NCBI RefSeq assembly: GCF_004794465.1
Contig: NZ_SSDJ01000139.1
Location: 62,001 to 126,000, forward strand
Source: Microbacterium sp. K24
Lineage (GTDB): Bacteria; Actinomycetota; Actinomycetes; Actinomycetales; Microbacteriaceae
Direction of reading: 5' to 3'
DNA length: 64,000 nt
The notes below the pieces were generated by a model that was not told the DNA's origin, did no database searches, and saw nothing but the letters and a program-made list of their open reading frames with translations. Made by a program: the position numbers and the translations under genes. The first letter of the stretch is position 1. Each line of letters starts with the position of its first letter. Of this stretch, positions 42,531 through 53,303 are shown in pieces.

Positions 42531-42669
42531 AGAGAATCCTTCGGGGCAGCGCGGCAGGCGGGAGGGGCCGATGCGCCGCACACCATGGGGGGGCGCGATC
42601 ACCTCAACTGTACCCGAGCGGTGGTGGCGCTCCGTGCGTGTGACGGCTCGCGTCAGGCGCTGCAGGGAG

Positions 42670-43002
42670 TCAGGAGCTGGGCAGCGTCAGACTCAGCGCG
42701 ATGAGGCTCATCCAGAACACCGCGACGATGCCGAGGCCGGCCAGCAGCGCGAGCGCCAGCTCCCCCACGCGTCGCCGTCGACCGATGAGGAAGGCGAACA
42801 CGAAGACGATGATCGGGAACACCACCCCGAACAGCAGAGTGATCCAGCCAGTCCCGGTCAGCCCGGTCCGCGCCATGTTGATCAGATGCGCCACGGCGTT
42901 CCACACCGCGTAGGCGTAGAGCAGACCGGCGAGTCCGATGACGAGTCCCACGAGCCAGCGCGGAGAGCCGGGCGCGACAGGAGTGCTCTGCGTCTCGCTC
43001 AT
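42670..43002 (-). CDS. Small three-helix membrane protein
   Basis: A 110-residue protein of unknown function with three likely membrane helices (about 15-40, 52-74 and 84-105). The stretch FLIGRRRRVGELALALLAG contains a basic loop before the last helix. The ATG overlaps the stop of the upstream gene (ATGA), so it is co-translated with the other small membrane protein at 42999. I do not recognise the family. Confidence 0.75.
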   Translation of the reverse strand: MSETQSTPVAPGSPRWLVGLVIGLAGLLYAYAVWNAVAHLINMARTGLTGTGWITLLFGVVFPIIVFVFAFLIGRRRRVGELALALLAGLGIVAVFWMSLIALSLTLPSS

Positions 43003-43463
43003 GATCCGATCACCCCCACGGTGACGAACGGCCAGGGAACGAGGAGCACCACACCGGCGATCAGCACAGCGATGCGGACCCACGCCGCCCTCCCCTTCGT
43101 CAGCACCCAGCTCGCGAGGAACCAGAGCGCGGGCGCGGCGATCGCGAGCACGAACCAGGGCAGGAACATGGTGTCGTCGACGAGGAAGGATGCCAGCGGT
43201 CGCAGTCGCAGTCCCGCGACGATCCATCCGATCGTGTAGAGCAGATAGACACCCCCGACGATGCCGAGGATCAGCAGCATCGCCGTGCTGAGTCCCGGAC
43301 TCTCGACGTCTCCGGCCGCCGTGACCGTTCCATCGTCCTCGACGGTGCCGACCTCGTCGCTGCCCTTGCCGACGGCGTTCCACCCTCGCGGCAATGCCGG
43401 ATCCTTCGGCGCGGACGCCTCGTCTCCGTCCCAGCTGAGGGCGTCGTCGGAATCGGAAGTCAT
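42999..43463 (-). CDS. Membrane protein with acidic N-terminal part, unknown
   Basis: A 154-residue protein. Residues 1-55 are acidic and lack structure (SDSDDALSWDGDEAS, DEVGTVEDDGTVTAAGDVES). The rest forms three membrane helices (about 58-80, 95-115 and 125-150). Proteins of this type often sit in pairs in Microbacteriaceae, but no function is known to me. TACTCT lies 6 bases before the ATG at 43463, so transcription of this two-gene unit is probably leaderless. It is divergent from the membrane protein at 43545. Confidence 0.75.
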   Translation of the reverse strand: MTSDSDDALSWDGDEASAPKDPALPRGWNAVGKGSDEVGTVEDDGTVTAAGDVESPGLSTAMLLILGIVGGVYLLYTIGWIVAGLRLRPLASFLVDDTMFLPWFVLAIAAPALWFLASWVLTKGRAAWVRIAVLIAGVVLLVPWPFVTVGVIGS

Positions 43464-43469
43464 GTCCCC

Positions 43470-43475
43470 AGAGTA
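43470..43475 (-). promoter_or_regulatory. -10 box of the membrane-protein pair (leaderless start)
   Basis: Minus-strand TACTCT ends 6 bases before the ATG at 43463. Confidence 0.5.
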
Positions 43476-43544
43476 GGACACGCCGTCCACTATGCTCGGG
43501 GTGCATCGGGCCGCGGAGGCCCTCGGCAGGGGGAAAGGACAGCT

Positions 43545-44483
43545 GTGGCTGAGAACAAGAAGGCCGATCGCGTGGAGCAGGACGGGTCGAACGCCGGCAC
43601 CGCCGAGCCGCCCGCAGGCTGGACCCCGACGGCCACAGCGAAGAAGAAGGCGACGACGTTCCGCTGGATCGCCGCGGTGCTGTGGGCCCTCGCGATCATC
43701 GGCGAGGCGGTCGGCATCTTCTGGCTGCTCCGTCAGCGCGTCTTCGTCGACGAGGACGGCACGCTCGTGCGCGATCCCGACACGGGTCTCCTGCAGGAGC
43801 AGGGCGTCACGGCGCAGTTCCCGCAATGGGCCTTCATCTCCCTTCTCGTGCTTCTCGTCGTCATCGCGGCGCTGTCGATCACCGGTTCGGTGCTGTGGAA
43901 GAAGGCAAACCGGCTGGACCCCGCGCGCAGATCCGACACCGTGCGGTTCTTCGTGCAGAACCAGCTCGGCGCGATCATCGCGGTCGTCGCCTTCCTGCCG
44001 CTCATCATCCTCATCTTCCTCAACAAGGACATGGACAAGGGGCAGAAGACGACCGCCGGCATCGTCGGCATCGCTCTCGCTGCCCTCGCCGTGGTGCTCG
44101 GCATCGACTTCGACCCGCCGTCCGTCGAGCAGTACACCGCCGACCAGTCGGCCGTGATCCAGCTGCTCGGCCAGGACGAGGTCGTCTGGGTCGACGGCGG
44201 CGCGGTCTATCACGTGTGCGATCAGGTCTCCGCGATCCAGACCGGCAGCGAGATCCGCACGGGCACCACCGCCGAGGCCGTCGAGGCCGGGAAGATCCGT
44301 CTCACGCTGCAGTTCGCCTCCGAACTGCGCGCGTGCGACCTGGCGGTGCCCGAGAACGCCGACGAGATCACCGAGGCGCTCCGCGCGATCCAGGCAGGGC
44401 AGGTCGACACCCTCCTCCCCGCTCCGGTGTGGGCGGATCCCTCCGACGCGCCGATCCAGGTCGAGGAGGCTCCGGCCGAGTGA
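43545..44483 (+). CDS. Membrane protein with C-terminal cytosolic or outer domain, unknown
   Basis: A 312-residue protein I do not recognise. After a hydrophilic start of about 38 residues it shows membrane segments near 40-62, 95-117, 143-160 and 168-185. The remaining 125 residues form a soluble acidic domain (DQSAVIQLLGQDEVVWVDGG and VCDQVSAIQTGSEIRTGT), with two cysteines (YHVCDQ, RACDLA) possibly paired. The GTG start has AAAGGA five bases upstream and is followed by AENKKADRVEQDG. It stands alone and is convergent with the GntR gene, with a small hairpin near 44495-44513 between them. Confidence 0.75.
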   Translation: MAENKKADRVEQDGSNAGTAEPPAGWTPTATAKKKATTFRWIAAVLWALAIIGEAVGIFWLLRQRVFVDEDGTLVRDPDTGLLQEQGVTAQFPQWAFISLLVLLVVIAALSITGSVLWKKANRLDPARRSDTVRFFVQNQLGAIIAVVAFLPLIILIFLNKDMDKGQKTTAGIVGIALAALAVVLGIDFDPPSVEQYTADQSAVIQLLGQDEVVWVDGGAVYHVCDQVSAIQTGSEIRTGTTAEAVEAGKIRLTLQFASELRACDLAVPENADEITEALRAIQAGQVDTLLPAPVWADPSDAPIQVEEAPAE

Positions 44484-44500
44484 CGGTCGGCTGAGCGGAC

Positions 44501-45157
44501 TCAGTCCGCTCGGAGCGCGTCGATCAGCCTCTCCTCGGCCGAGGAGAGGTGGACAGCGAGGAGATCGGCTGCCCCCTCCCCCTCTCCCGCGGCCACCGCT
44601 TCGAGCATGTGCGCATGCTGCGCGGCGATGACGGCGGCATCCAGCAGACGTCGCCCCTGCACCTGCGCCATGCAGAGCCGTGCCTCGTCGAGGACGCTGC
44701 GGTACATCCGCGTCGTCCGTTCGCTCTCGAGCGCATCGATGAGGGCGGTGTGGAACCGGAGGTCGGGATCGACGGTGGCCGGGTCGGGTCCCGCCGGCAT
44801 CGCGAGGATCTCGGCGTTCGCCTCGACGGCCGACGCGGGCACGGTGCGGGTGAGCGCGAGTTCCCGCAGAGCCGCGCTCTCAAGGCGCGACCGGGTGCGA
44901 TACACGTCGCGCACGGTCTCGGGTTCGATCCCCACGACTCGCGCGGAACGGTGCGCCGTGCGGACCAGGAGACCGGATGCGACGAGCTGCTCGATCGCGG
45001 CCTTCGCGCTCGGCCGGGCGACGCCGAACGTCTGAGACACGGCCGCCTCGGTGAGGGGCGATCCGGAGCGGATGTCGCCGCTGAGGATGCGTTCGCGGAG
45101 CCGAGCGGTGACGGCATCCACGACGCCCACGATCCCGAGTGCCGCGTCTGTCGTCAT
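44501..45157 (-). CDS. GntR-family (FCD/FadR subgroup) transcriptional regulator
   Basis: A 218-residue regulator. Residues 10-72 form the winged helix (AVTARLRERILSGDIRSGSP, LTEAAVSQTFGVARPSAKAA, VASGLLVRTAHRSARVVG); residues 85-205 form the FCD ligand domain with metal-binding aspartate and histidines (DLRFHTALIDAL, later HAHMLEAV). TAGACT lies 6 bases before the ATG. It is divergent from the FAD/Fe-S dehydrogenase gene, with a perfect TTGTC-A-GACAA palindrome in the gap, so it most likely represses that gene and releases in the presence of its substrate. Confidence 0.92.
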   Translation of the reverse strand: MTTDAALGIVGVVDAVTARLRERILSGDIRSGSPLTEAAVSQTFGVARPSAKAAIEQLVASGLLVRTAHRSARVVGIEPETVRDVYRTRSRLESAALRELALTRTVPASAVEANAEILAMPAGPDPATVDPDLRFHTALIDALESERTTRMYRSVLDEARLCMAQVQGRRLLDAAVIAAQHAHMLEAVAAGEGEGAADLLAVHLSSAEERLIDALRAD

Positions 45158-45163
45158 GGGGAC

Positions 45164-45169
45164 AGTCTA
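45164..45169 (-). promoter_or_regulatory. -10 box of the GntR gene (leaderless start)
   Basis: Minus-strand TAGACT ends 6 bases before the ATG at 45157. Confidence 0.5.
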
Positions 45170-45189
45170 TCGAGACGCCGCGATTTCAG

Positions 45190-45205
45190 TACACTTGTCA
45201 GACAA
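45190..45205 (+). promoter_or_regulatory. -10 box and GntR operator of the dehydrogenase gene
   Basis: TACACT (45190-45195) is a fitting -10 box; directly on it lies the perfect palindrome TTGTCAGACAA (45195-45205), which matches the TNGTNNNACNA-type sites of FCD regulators. It would cover the transcription start of the dehydrogenase gene. Confidence 0.6.
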
Positions 45206-45231
45206 TCTCTCGAGCGGAGCAGAGGAGCACC

Positions 45232-48066
45232 GTGCCGACCACACTCGCAGAACCGCTGGACCCCGTGCTGCTCGGGTCGACGACCGAGGTGCATTCCCGC
45301 TCGATCGACCGTTTCGCCCGCGCGCACGACGCCTCCCATTACCTCCTGATCCCGGATGCGGTGCTCTCCCCCGCGGATGCCGAGGGCGTCGCCCGTGCGT
45401 TCGGCGCGGTGCGTGCCGCAGGCCGGACGATGACGTTCCGCTCCGGAGGCACGAGTCTCTCCGGACAGGGTGTGAGCGGCGACATCCTCGTCGACACACG
45501 CAGCCACTTCCGGGGCATCGCGGTGGAGGACGACGGGGCGTCGGTGCGCGTCGGCCCCGGCGCCACGGTTCGGCAGGTCAACACGCGCCTCGCGCGGTAT
45601 CGGCGCAAGCTCGGTCCCGATCCCGCCAGCGAGATCGCCTGCACGATCGGGGGCGTCGTCGCGAACAACTCCAGCGGCATGGCCTGCGGGATCACCGAGA
45701 ACTCGTACCAGACGGTCGAGTCGATGCGGATCGTCCTGCCCAGCGGCACGATCCTCGACACCGGGCGCGCCGACGCGAACGACGTGCTGCAGACCGCCGA
45801 ACCCGCCATCGCCGAGGGACTGCTCGCGCTCCGCGATCGACTGCTCGCCTCGCCGGCACACGTGGCGTTCCTCCGCCAGCAGTTCTCGATGAAGAACACG
45901 ATGGGCTACGGCCTGAACGCGCTCCTCGACTTCGACGATCCCGTGCGGATCCTCGAGCACCTCATCATCGGCTCCGAGGGAACGCTCGCCTTCGTCGCCG
46001 AGGCGCGCTTCCGCACCATCGAGGTGCGCCCGGCCATCGCGACCGGCCTGCTCGTGTTCGAGACGCTCACGGCCGCCATGACCGCACTGCCTGCGCTCGC
46101 CGACCTCGGTCTCGCCACGATCGAGCTCCTCGATGCCGCTTCCCTCCGCGTCGCGCAGGGTCTGAGCGATGTGCCGGCGACGATCGCCGAGATCGAGGTG
46201 CAGGGCCATGCCGCCCTGCTCGTCGAGGTGCACTCCGACAGCGCCGACACGCTCGTCCAGGCGAGCGCCGTGGCTCAGGCGCACTTCGAGTCGCTGCCGC
46301 TGGCCATCGCACCGCGCCTGACGACGGATGCCGCCGAGCGTGCCGCTCTCTGGCACGTGCGGAAGGGCCTCTACACCGCCATCGCGGGCGCCCGCCCCTC
46401 GGGCACGACCGCACTGCTGGAAGACATCGTCGTGCCCGTGCCGCGCCTTCTCGCCACGTGCGAGCGCCTGATCGAGCTCTTCGACGAGCACGGCTACGAG
46501 GGATCGGTGATCTTCGGACACGCCAAGGACGGCAACGTGCACTTCCTGCTGAACGAACGGTTCGACGACCCGGAGAGCGTCGCCCGCTATCGTCGCTTCA
46601 CCGAGGACCTCGTGACGCTCGTGCTCGCCCAGCAGGGCTCGCTGAAGGCCGAGCACGGCACCGGTCGCATCATGGCGCCGTTCGTGCGACGACAGTACGG
46701 CGATGAGCTCACGGACATGATGTGGGAGATCAAGCGGCTGTTCGACCCGGACCTCATCCTCAACCCGGGAGTCGTCCTGTCCGACGACCCCGACTCCTAC
46801 CTCGACGACCTCAAGCGCGTGCCCACGGTCGAGAGCGAGGTGGACCGCTGCGTGGAATGCGGATACTGCGAGCCGACGTGTCCGAGCAAGAGCATCACCC
46901 TCACGCCGCGACAGCGCATCGTGATCCGTCGCGACATGGCGTGGGCCGAGGAGCAGGGCGACACCGACCTGCTGCGCGATCTGCGGTCCGACTACGACTA
47001 CGACGGCCTGCAGACTTGCGCGGTCGACGGGATGTGCGGCGTCGCCTGCCCGGTCGACATCAACACGGGCGATCTCGTGCGCCGGCTGCGCGCCGAGGAG
47101 TCCTCGACGGTCGAGGGCGTCGTGTGGGATGCCGCGGCGAAGAACTGGGACGCCGTCACGCGTGTCGGCGGCACGGCGCTCACGCTCGCCTCCGCCATGC
47201 CCGCGCCTCTGGTGACCGGCGTCACGAAGGTCGGACGCGCCGTCCTCGGCGCCGACACCGTGCCGCTCTACGACGGCGGACTCCCCCGCGGCGGCACGAA
47301 GCCTCCGACTTCCCAGAACCCCGCCAACGCCGAAGCGGTCTTCTTCGGCGCATGCATCGGCACGATGTTCGGCGCGGAGGGTCACGGCGAAGGATCACGC
47401 GACGCCGTGCGCGCCCTGCTGGACCGCGCAGGGATCGCCGTCGTCATCCCCGAGGATGCCGGCGGCATGTGCTGCGGAACGCCATGGAAGTCGAAGGGGC
47501 ACGTCGCCGGGTACGACCGGATGACGAAGCGTGTGCTCGCAGGGCTCTGGGAGGCGAGTCGTTCCGGCGCGCTCCCGGTGGTCTGCGACGCGGCATCCTG
47601 CACCGAGGGTCTGCACACGATGCTCGCGAAGTCGGTCGCGGAGTACCCGGAGTATGCCCGCCTCGTCATCGAGGACGCGACGACCTACATCGCCCGGGAG
47701 GTGCTCCCCCGCGTGACCGTCTCGGCCAAGCTCGACAGCGTCGCCGTGCATCCGACCTGCTCGACCACGGCTCTCGGCGCGACCGGAGCGCTCACCGCGA
47801 TCGCGGCCGCCGTCGCCGATGACGTGTTCGTCCCTGAGGGGTGGGGATGCTGCGCCTTCGCGGGAGACCGCGGCATGCTGCACCCAGAGCTGACGGCCAG
47901 CGCGACGGAGGTCGAATCGGCCGAGGTCCGGGCCGCGGATGCCGACCGCGGAGGCTTCGACGCGTTCGTGTCGGCGAACCGCACGTGCGAGATCGGGATG
48001 ACCCGCGCCACCGGCCAGCCGTACCGTCACGTCGTCGAGGTTCTCGAGGAGCTCACCCGCGCCTGA
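45232..48066 (+). CDS. FAD-linked D-2-hydroxyacid (lactate-type) dehydrogenase with Fe-S and CCG domains
   Basis: A 944-residue fusion that oxidises a D-2-hydroxy acid such as D-lactate and passes electrons toward the respiratory chain. Residues 35-215 form the FAD-binding PCMH domain (FRSGGTSLSGQGVSG), followed by the FAD-oxidase C domain to about 520 (GHAKDGNVHFLLNE, EHGTGRIM). Two 4Fe-4S clusters follow, CVECGYCEPTCP from residue 540 and CAVDGMCGVACP from 596. Two cysteine-rich CCG domains come last (GGMCCGTPW, Cys747; GWGCCAFAG, Cys873). The GTG start has GAGGAG six bases upstream. It is divergent from the GntR regulator; a terminator follows. Confidence 0.92.
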   Translation: MPTTLAEPLDPVLLGSTTEVHSRSIDRFARAHDASHYLLIPDAVLSPADAEGVARAFGAVRAAGRTMTFRSGGTSLSGQGVSGDILVDTRSHFRGIAVEDDGASVRVGPGATVRQVNTRLARYRRKLGPDPASEIACTIGGVVANNSSGMACGITENSYQTVESMRIVLPSGTILDTGRADANDVLQTAEPAIAEGLLALRDRLLASPAHVAFLRQQFSMKNTMGYGLNALLDFDDPVRILEHLIIGSEGTLAFVAEARFRTIEVRPAIATGLLVFETLTAAMTALPALADLGLATIELLDAASLRVAQGLSDVPATIAEIEVQGHAALLVEVHSDSADTLVQASAVAQAHFESLPLAIAPRLTTDAAERAALWHVRKGLYTAIAGARPSGTTALLEDIVVPVPRLLATCERLIELFDEHGYEGSVIFGHAKDGNVHFLLNERFDDPESVARYRRFTEDLVTLVLAQQGSLKAEHGTGRIMAPFVRRQYGDELTDMMWEIKRLFDPDLILNPGVVLSDDPDSYLDDLKRVPTVESEVDRCVECGYCEPTCPSKSITLTPRQRIVIRRDMAWAEEQGDTDLLRDLRSDYDYDGLQTCAVDGMCGVACPVDINTGDLVRRLRAEESSTVEGVVWDAAAKNWDAVTRVGGTALTLASAMPAPLVTGVTKVGRAVLGADTVPLYDGGLPRGGTKPPTSQNPANAEAVFFGACIGTMFGAEGHGEGSRDAVRALLDRAGIAVVIPEDAGGMCCGTPWKSKGHVAGYDRMTKRVLAGLWEASRSGALPVVCDAASCTEGLHTMLAKSVAEYPEYARLVIEDATTYIAREVLPRVTVSAKLDSVAVHPTCSTTALGATGALTAIAAAVADDVFVPEGWGCCAFAGDRGMLHPELTASATEVESAEVRAADADRGGFDAFVSANRTCEIGMTRATGQPYRHVVEVLEELTRA

Positions 48067-48084
48067 CGCCAGGCGATAACGAGA

Positions 48085-48114
48085 GAACGGGCGCCCCTGT
48101 CGGGACGCCCGTTC
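48085..48114. terminator. Bidirectional terminator between dehydrogenase and ilvC
   Basis: GAACGGGCG and CGCCCGTTC form a 9-bp stem, extended by CCC and GGG inside after a mismatch; TTCTT follows on the plus strand and TCTC on the minus. Confidence 0.75.
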
Positions 48115-48132
48115 TTCGTGGATGGGATGGGA

Positions 48133-49718
<1,586 letters not shown>

Positions 49719-49721
49719 GGA

Positions 49722-51524
49722 TCAGTCCTCCTCGTCGAAGCTGGGCGCGTGGTCGCGCGCGTACTGGACATAGCTGTTGCTGACTCCCTGCGGAACCATC
49801 GGCCACACCATGGAGTCGGCGCTCACCACGAAGTCGATCACGACCGGGCGGTCGTTGGTCTCGAGGGCGAGCTTGATCGCGGCGTCGACCTCTTCCTCCT
49901 TCTCGACCCGGATAGCGAGGCAGCCGTACGCCTCGCCGAGCTTGACGAAGTCGGGGATGCGCACGGTGCCGTGCCCGGTGTTGAGGTCGGTGTTGGAGTG
50001 ACGGCCGTCGTAGAACAGCGTCTGCCACTGCCGCACCATGCCCAGCGACGAGTTGTTGATGATCGCGACCTTGATCGGGATGTTGTTGATCGCGCAGGTG
50101 GCGAGCTCCTGGTTGGTCATCTGGAAGCATCCGTCGCCGTCGATCGCCCACACGTGGCGGTCGGGCTCAGCGACCTTCGCACCCATCGCGGCAGGGACCG
50201 AGTAGCCCATCGTGCCGGCGCCGCCGGAGTTCAGCCAGGCGTTCGGGCGCTCGTACTTGATGAACTGCGCCGCCCACATCTGGTGCTGCCCGACGCCGGC
50301 GACGTAGACGCCCTCCGGCCCGGTCAGCTCGCCGATGCGCTGGATCACGTACTGCGGAGCGAGCAGACCGTCGTCCGTCGGCGTGTAGCCGAGCGGGAAC
50401 TCTCCGCGCAGGCCGTCGAGGTACGACCACCACTCGGAGATGTCGGGCTGGGTGCCGCCGACGACACCGCGGAATGCGGCATCCAGATCGATCAGCACAT
50501 CGCGCACGTCTCCCACGATCGGCACGTCGGCGTTGCGGATCTTCGAGATCTCCGCGGGGTCGATGTCGACGTGCACGACCTTCGCGTTGGGGGCGAAGTC
50601 CGCGGCCTTGCCGGTGACGCGGTCGTCGAACCGCGCGCCGAGGGCGACGATGAGGTCGGACTCCTGGAGGGCGAGCACGGCCGGAACGGTCCCGTGCATG
50701 CCCGGCATGCCGAGGTGCTGCTGGTGGGAGTCGGGGAACACACCCCGTGCCATCAGCGTCGTCACCACGGGCGCGTTCGTCGACTCGGCGAGGGCCAGCA
50801 GCTCGGCCGCTGCGCGACCGCGGACCACGCCGCCGCCGACGTACAGCACCGGCTTCTTCGCCTCGGCGAGCAGGGCCGCTGCGGCCTGGATCTGCTTGCC
50901 GTGGGCTTTCGTCACCGGGCGGTATCCCGGCAGGTCGACCTTCGGCGGCCAGACGAACGGCGCGGACTTCTGCTGCGCGTCCTTGGTGATGTCGACCAGC
51001 ACGGGGCCGGGGCGCCCCGTCGAGGCGATCTCGAATGCCGCCGCGAGGGCGCCGGGGATCTCCTCGGGCTCCTTCACCAGGAAGGAGTGCTTCGTGATCG
51101 GCATGGTGATGCCGACGATGTCGGCCTCCTGGAACGCGTCGGTTCCCATCAGGTGGCTGAACACCTGTCCGGTGATCGCGACGATCGGCACGGAGTCCAT
51201 ATAGGCGTCGGCGATCGCCGTCACGAGGTTGGTCGCGCCGGGACCCGAGGTGGCGATGGCCACGCCCGTGCGGCCGCTGGCGGAGGCGTATCCCTCCGCC
51301 GCGTGACCCGCGCCCTGTTCGTGGCGCACGAGGATGTGCCGGACGGTGTCGTCGTCGAGCAGGGGGTCGTACACGGGCATGATCGTGCCGCCGGGGATGC
51401 CGAAGACATCGGTCACCCCGAGAAGCCCGAGGGAACGGACGACGGCCTCGGCGCCCGTGAGCTCGGGAGAAGCGGCCTTCTGGGACGGTGGCCGGGGAAC
51501 GGCCGGGGCGGAATCAGCAGTCAT
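49722..51524 (-). CDS. ilvB: Acetolactate synthase large (catalytic) subunit
   Basis: ThDP-, FAD- and Mg-dependent enzyme that condenses two pyruvates, or pyruvate and 2-oxobutyrate. The 600-residue protein opens with [21 protein letters not shown], carries the catalytic glutamate in [18 protein letters not shown]-contact segments in the middle, and the ThDP motif [21 protein letters not shown] (GDG with a following N). AAGGAAAG lies upstream of ATG 51524. It starts 48 bases after the ilvD stop; that gap holds a small GTCGGC/GCCGAC hairpin but no clear attenuator or leader peptide. Confidence 0.97.
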   Translation of the reverse strand: MTADSAPAVPRPPSQKAASPELTGAEAVVRSLGLLGVTDVFGIPGGTIMPVYDPLLDDDTVRHILVRHEQGAGHAAEGYASASGRTGVAIATSGPGATNLVTAIADAYMDSVPIVAITGQVFSHLMGTDAFQEADIVGITMPITKHSFLVKEPEEIPGALAAAFEIASTGRPGPVLVDITKDAQQKSAPFVWPPKVDLPGYRPVTKAHGKQIQAAAALLAEAKKPVLYVGGGVVRGRAAAELLALAESTNAPVVTTLMARGVFPDSHQQHLGMPGMHGTVPAVLALQESDLIVALGARFDDRVTGKAADFAPNAKVVHVDIDPAEISKIRNADVPIVGDVRDVLIDLDAAFRGVVGGTQPDISEWWSYLDGLRGEFPLGYTPTDDGLLAPQYVIQRIGELTGPEGVYVAGVGQHQMWAAQFIKYERPNAWLNSGGAGTMGYSVPAAMGAKVAEPDRHVWAIDGDGCFQMTNQELATCAINNIPIKVAIINNSSLGMVRQWQTLFYDGRHSNTDLNTGHGTVRIPDFVKLGEAYGCLAIRVEKEEEVDAAIKLALETNDRPVVIDFVVSADSMVWPMVPQGVSNSYVQYARDHAPSFDEED

Positions 51525-51572
51525 GTCTTTCCTTGATGATCTGAGAGTTCGTCGGCGGCGGGCCGACGGGGA

Positions 51573-53291
51573 TCACCCGGTCGTCGCGCCTTCTGCAGCG
51601 GAACGCACGAGTCGCGAGTACTTGGCAAGAACACCACGGGTGTAACGCGGGGGAAGCGGCTCCCAGCCAGAGCGGCGGGAGGCGAGCTCAGCGTCGTCGA
51701 CGAGTAGGTCGAGAGAGCGAGCTGCGATATCGACCCGTATCAGATCACCATCGCGCACGAAGGCGATAGGACCTGCGTCCACCGCTTCGGGTGCTATGTG
51801 GCCGATGCACAGGCCGGTTGTGCCGCCTGAGAATCGTCCGTCAGTCAAGAGTAGTACATCTTTTCCGAGGCCAGCGCCCTTGATGGCCGCGGTGATGGCC
51901 AGCATCTCGCGCATGCCCGGTCCGCCCTTGGGACCCTCATAGCGGATCACGATGACGGTGCCCGGTTCGATCTCGCCCTCGGCGACGGCATCCATCGCGG
52001 CGCGCTCGCGCTCGAACACGCGTGCCGGTCCCTCGAACACGGCGGCGTCGAAGCCGGCCGTCTTGACGACCGCGCCCTCGGGAGCCAGGGATCCGTGCAG
52101 GATCGTGAGACCACCGGTGGCGTGGATCGGGTTGTCGAAGGTGTGGATGACGGTGCCGTCGATCGGCTGAGGGTCGAGCTCGGCGAGGTTCTCGGCGAGC
52201 GTCTTGCCCGTCACCGTGAGGGCGTCGCCGTGCAGCAGACCCTCGTCGAGCATCGCCTTCATGATCACCGGGATGCCGCCGTGTCGGTCGACGTCGTTCA
52301 TGACGTACTTGCCGAACGGCTTCATGTCGGCGACGTGCGGCACCTTGTCGCCGATGCGGTTGAAGTCGTGCAGGTTCAGGTCGACGTCCGCCTCGCGGGC
52401 GATCGCGAGGAGGTGCAGCACCACGTTCGTCGAGCCGCCGAGCGCCATCGCGAGCGCGATCGCGTTCTCGAACGCTTCCTTGGTGAGGATGTCGCGGGTC
52501 GTGATGCCCTGGCGGAGCAGGTTCACGACGGCCTCGCCCGAACGGTGCGCGTAGTAGTCGCGGCGGCGGTCCGCCGCGGGCGGGGCCGCAGACCCGGGAA
52601 GGCTGAGTCCGAGGGCCTCGGCGACGGATGCCATGGTGTTGGCCGTGTACATGCCGCCGCAGGCGCCCTCGCCCGGTGCGATCGCGCACTCGATGCGCTT
52701 CAGGTCTTCCTCGCTCATGAGACCGGCACGGCAGGCACCGACCGCCTCGAACGAGTCGATGATCGTGACGTCCTTCTCGGTGCCGTCCGACAGCTTCACC
52801 CAGCCGGGTGCGATCGACCCGGCGTAGAGGAACACGCTGGAGAGGTCGAGGCGCGCGCTGGCCATGAGCATGCCGGGGATCGACTTGTCGCAGCCGGCGA
52901 GCAGGACCGATCCGTCGAGGCGCTCGGCCATCATCACGGTCTCCACCGAGTCGGCGATGACCTCGCGCGACACGAGCGAGAAGTGCATGCCCTCGTGGCC
53001 CATCGAGATGCCGTCGGAGACGGAGATCGTGCCGAACTGCAGCGGGTACCCGCCGCCGGAGTGCACGCCCTCCTTCGCCCCCTGCGCGAGCCGGTCGAGG
53101 CTCAGGTTGCAGGGGGTGATCTCGTTCCAGCTCGAGGCGATGCCGATCTGCGGCTTCTCCCAGTCCGCGTCGCCCATGCCGACGGCACGGAGCATGCCGC
53201 GGGAGGTCGTCGCCTCGATGCCGTCGGTGACGACGCGGCTGCGGGGCTTGATGTCGATGGACGCGCTGGGAGAAGGATCGTGCGAGGACAT
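51573..53291 (-). CDS. ilvD: Dihydroxy-acid dehydratase
   Basis: Fe-S enzyme for the third common step of valine and isoleucine synthesis. The 572-residue length is normal. Cysteine ligands occur in [15 protein letters not shown] (Cys62 region), [12 protein letters not shown] and [20 protein letters not shown], and the C-terminal part shows [20 protein letters not shown]. The ATG has TAGACT 6 bases upstream, overlapping the otsB stop codon, so it probably has its own leaderless start despite the nine-base gap to otsB. Bases 51690-51880 use codons rare elsewhere in the window (AAA, GTA, CTA, TTG, ATA, TCA, ACA), which suggests a replaced segment in an otherwise native gene. Confidence 0.97.
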   Translation of the reverse strand: MSSHDPSPSASIDIKPRSRVVTDGIEATTSRGMLRAVGMGDADWEKPQIGIASSWNEITPCNLSLDRLAQGAKEGVHSGGGYPLQFGTISVSDGISMGHEGMHFSLVSREVIADSVETVMMAERLDGSVLLAGCDKSIPGMLMASARLDLSSVFLYAGSIAPGWVKLSDGTEKDVTIIDSFEAVGACRAGLMSEEDLKRIECAIAPGEGACGGMYTANTMASVAEALGLSLPGSAAPPAADRRRDYYAHRSGEAVVNLLRQGITTRDILTKEAFENAIALAMALGGSTNVVLHLLAIAREADVDLNLHDFNRIGDKVPHVADMKPFGKYVMNDVDRHGGIPVIMKAMLDEGLLHGDALTVTGKTLAENLAELDPQPIDGTVIHTFDNPIHATGGLTILHGSLAPEGAVVKTAGFDAAVFEGPARVFERERAAMDAVAEGEIEPGTVIVIRYEGPKGGPGMREMLAITAAIKGAGLGKDVLLLTDGRFSGGTTGLCIGHIAPEAVDAGPIAFVRDGDLIRVDIAARSLDLLVDDAELASRRSGWEPLPPRYTRGVLAKYSRLVRSAAEGATTG

Positions 53292-53297
53292 GACGGA

Positions 53298-53303
53298 AGT
53301 CTA
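53298..53303 (-). promoter_or_regulatory. -10 box of ilvD overlapping the otsB stop codon
   Basis: Minus-strand TAGACT ends 6 bases before the ilvD ATG; its first three bases are the otsB stop codon TAG. No Shine-Dalgarno sequence precedes ilvD. Confidence 0.5.

Noticed and set aside
45154..47385. A 743-codon minus-strand frame opposite the dehydrogenase gene
   Set aside because: The plus strand carries FAD, Fe-S and CCG motifs in order; the minus frame has none.
51525..51572. An ilvB attenuator or leader peptide
   Set aside because: The gap is only 48 bases, with one 6-bp hairpin, no U-run and no frame rich in valine, leucine or isoleucine codons.
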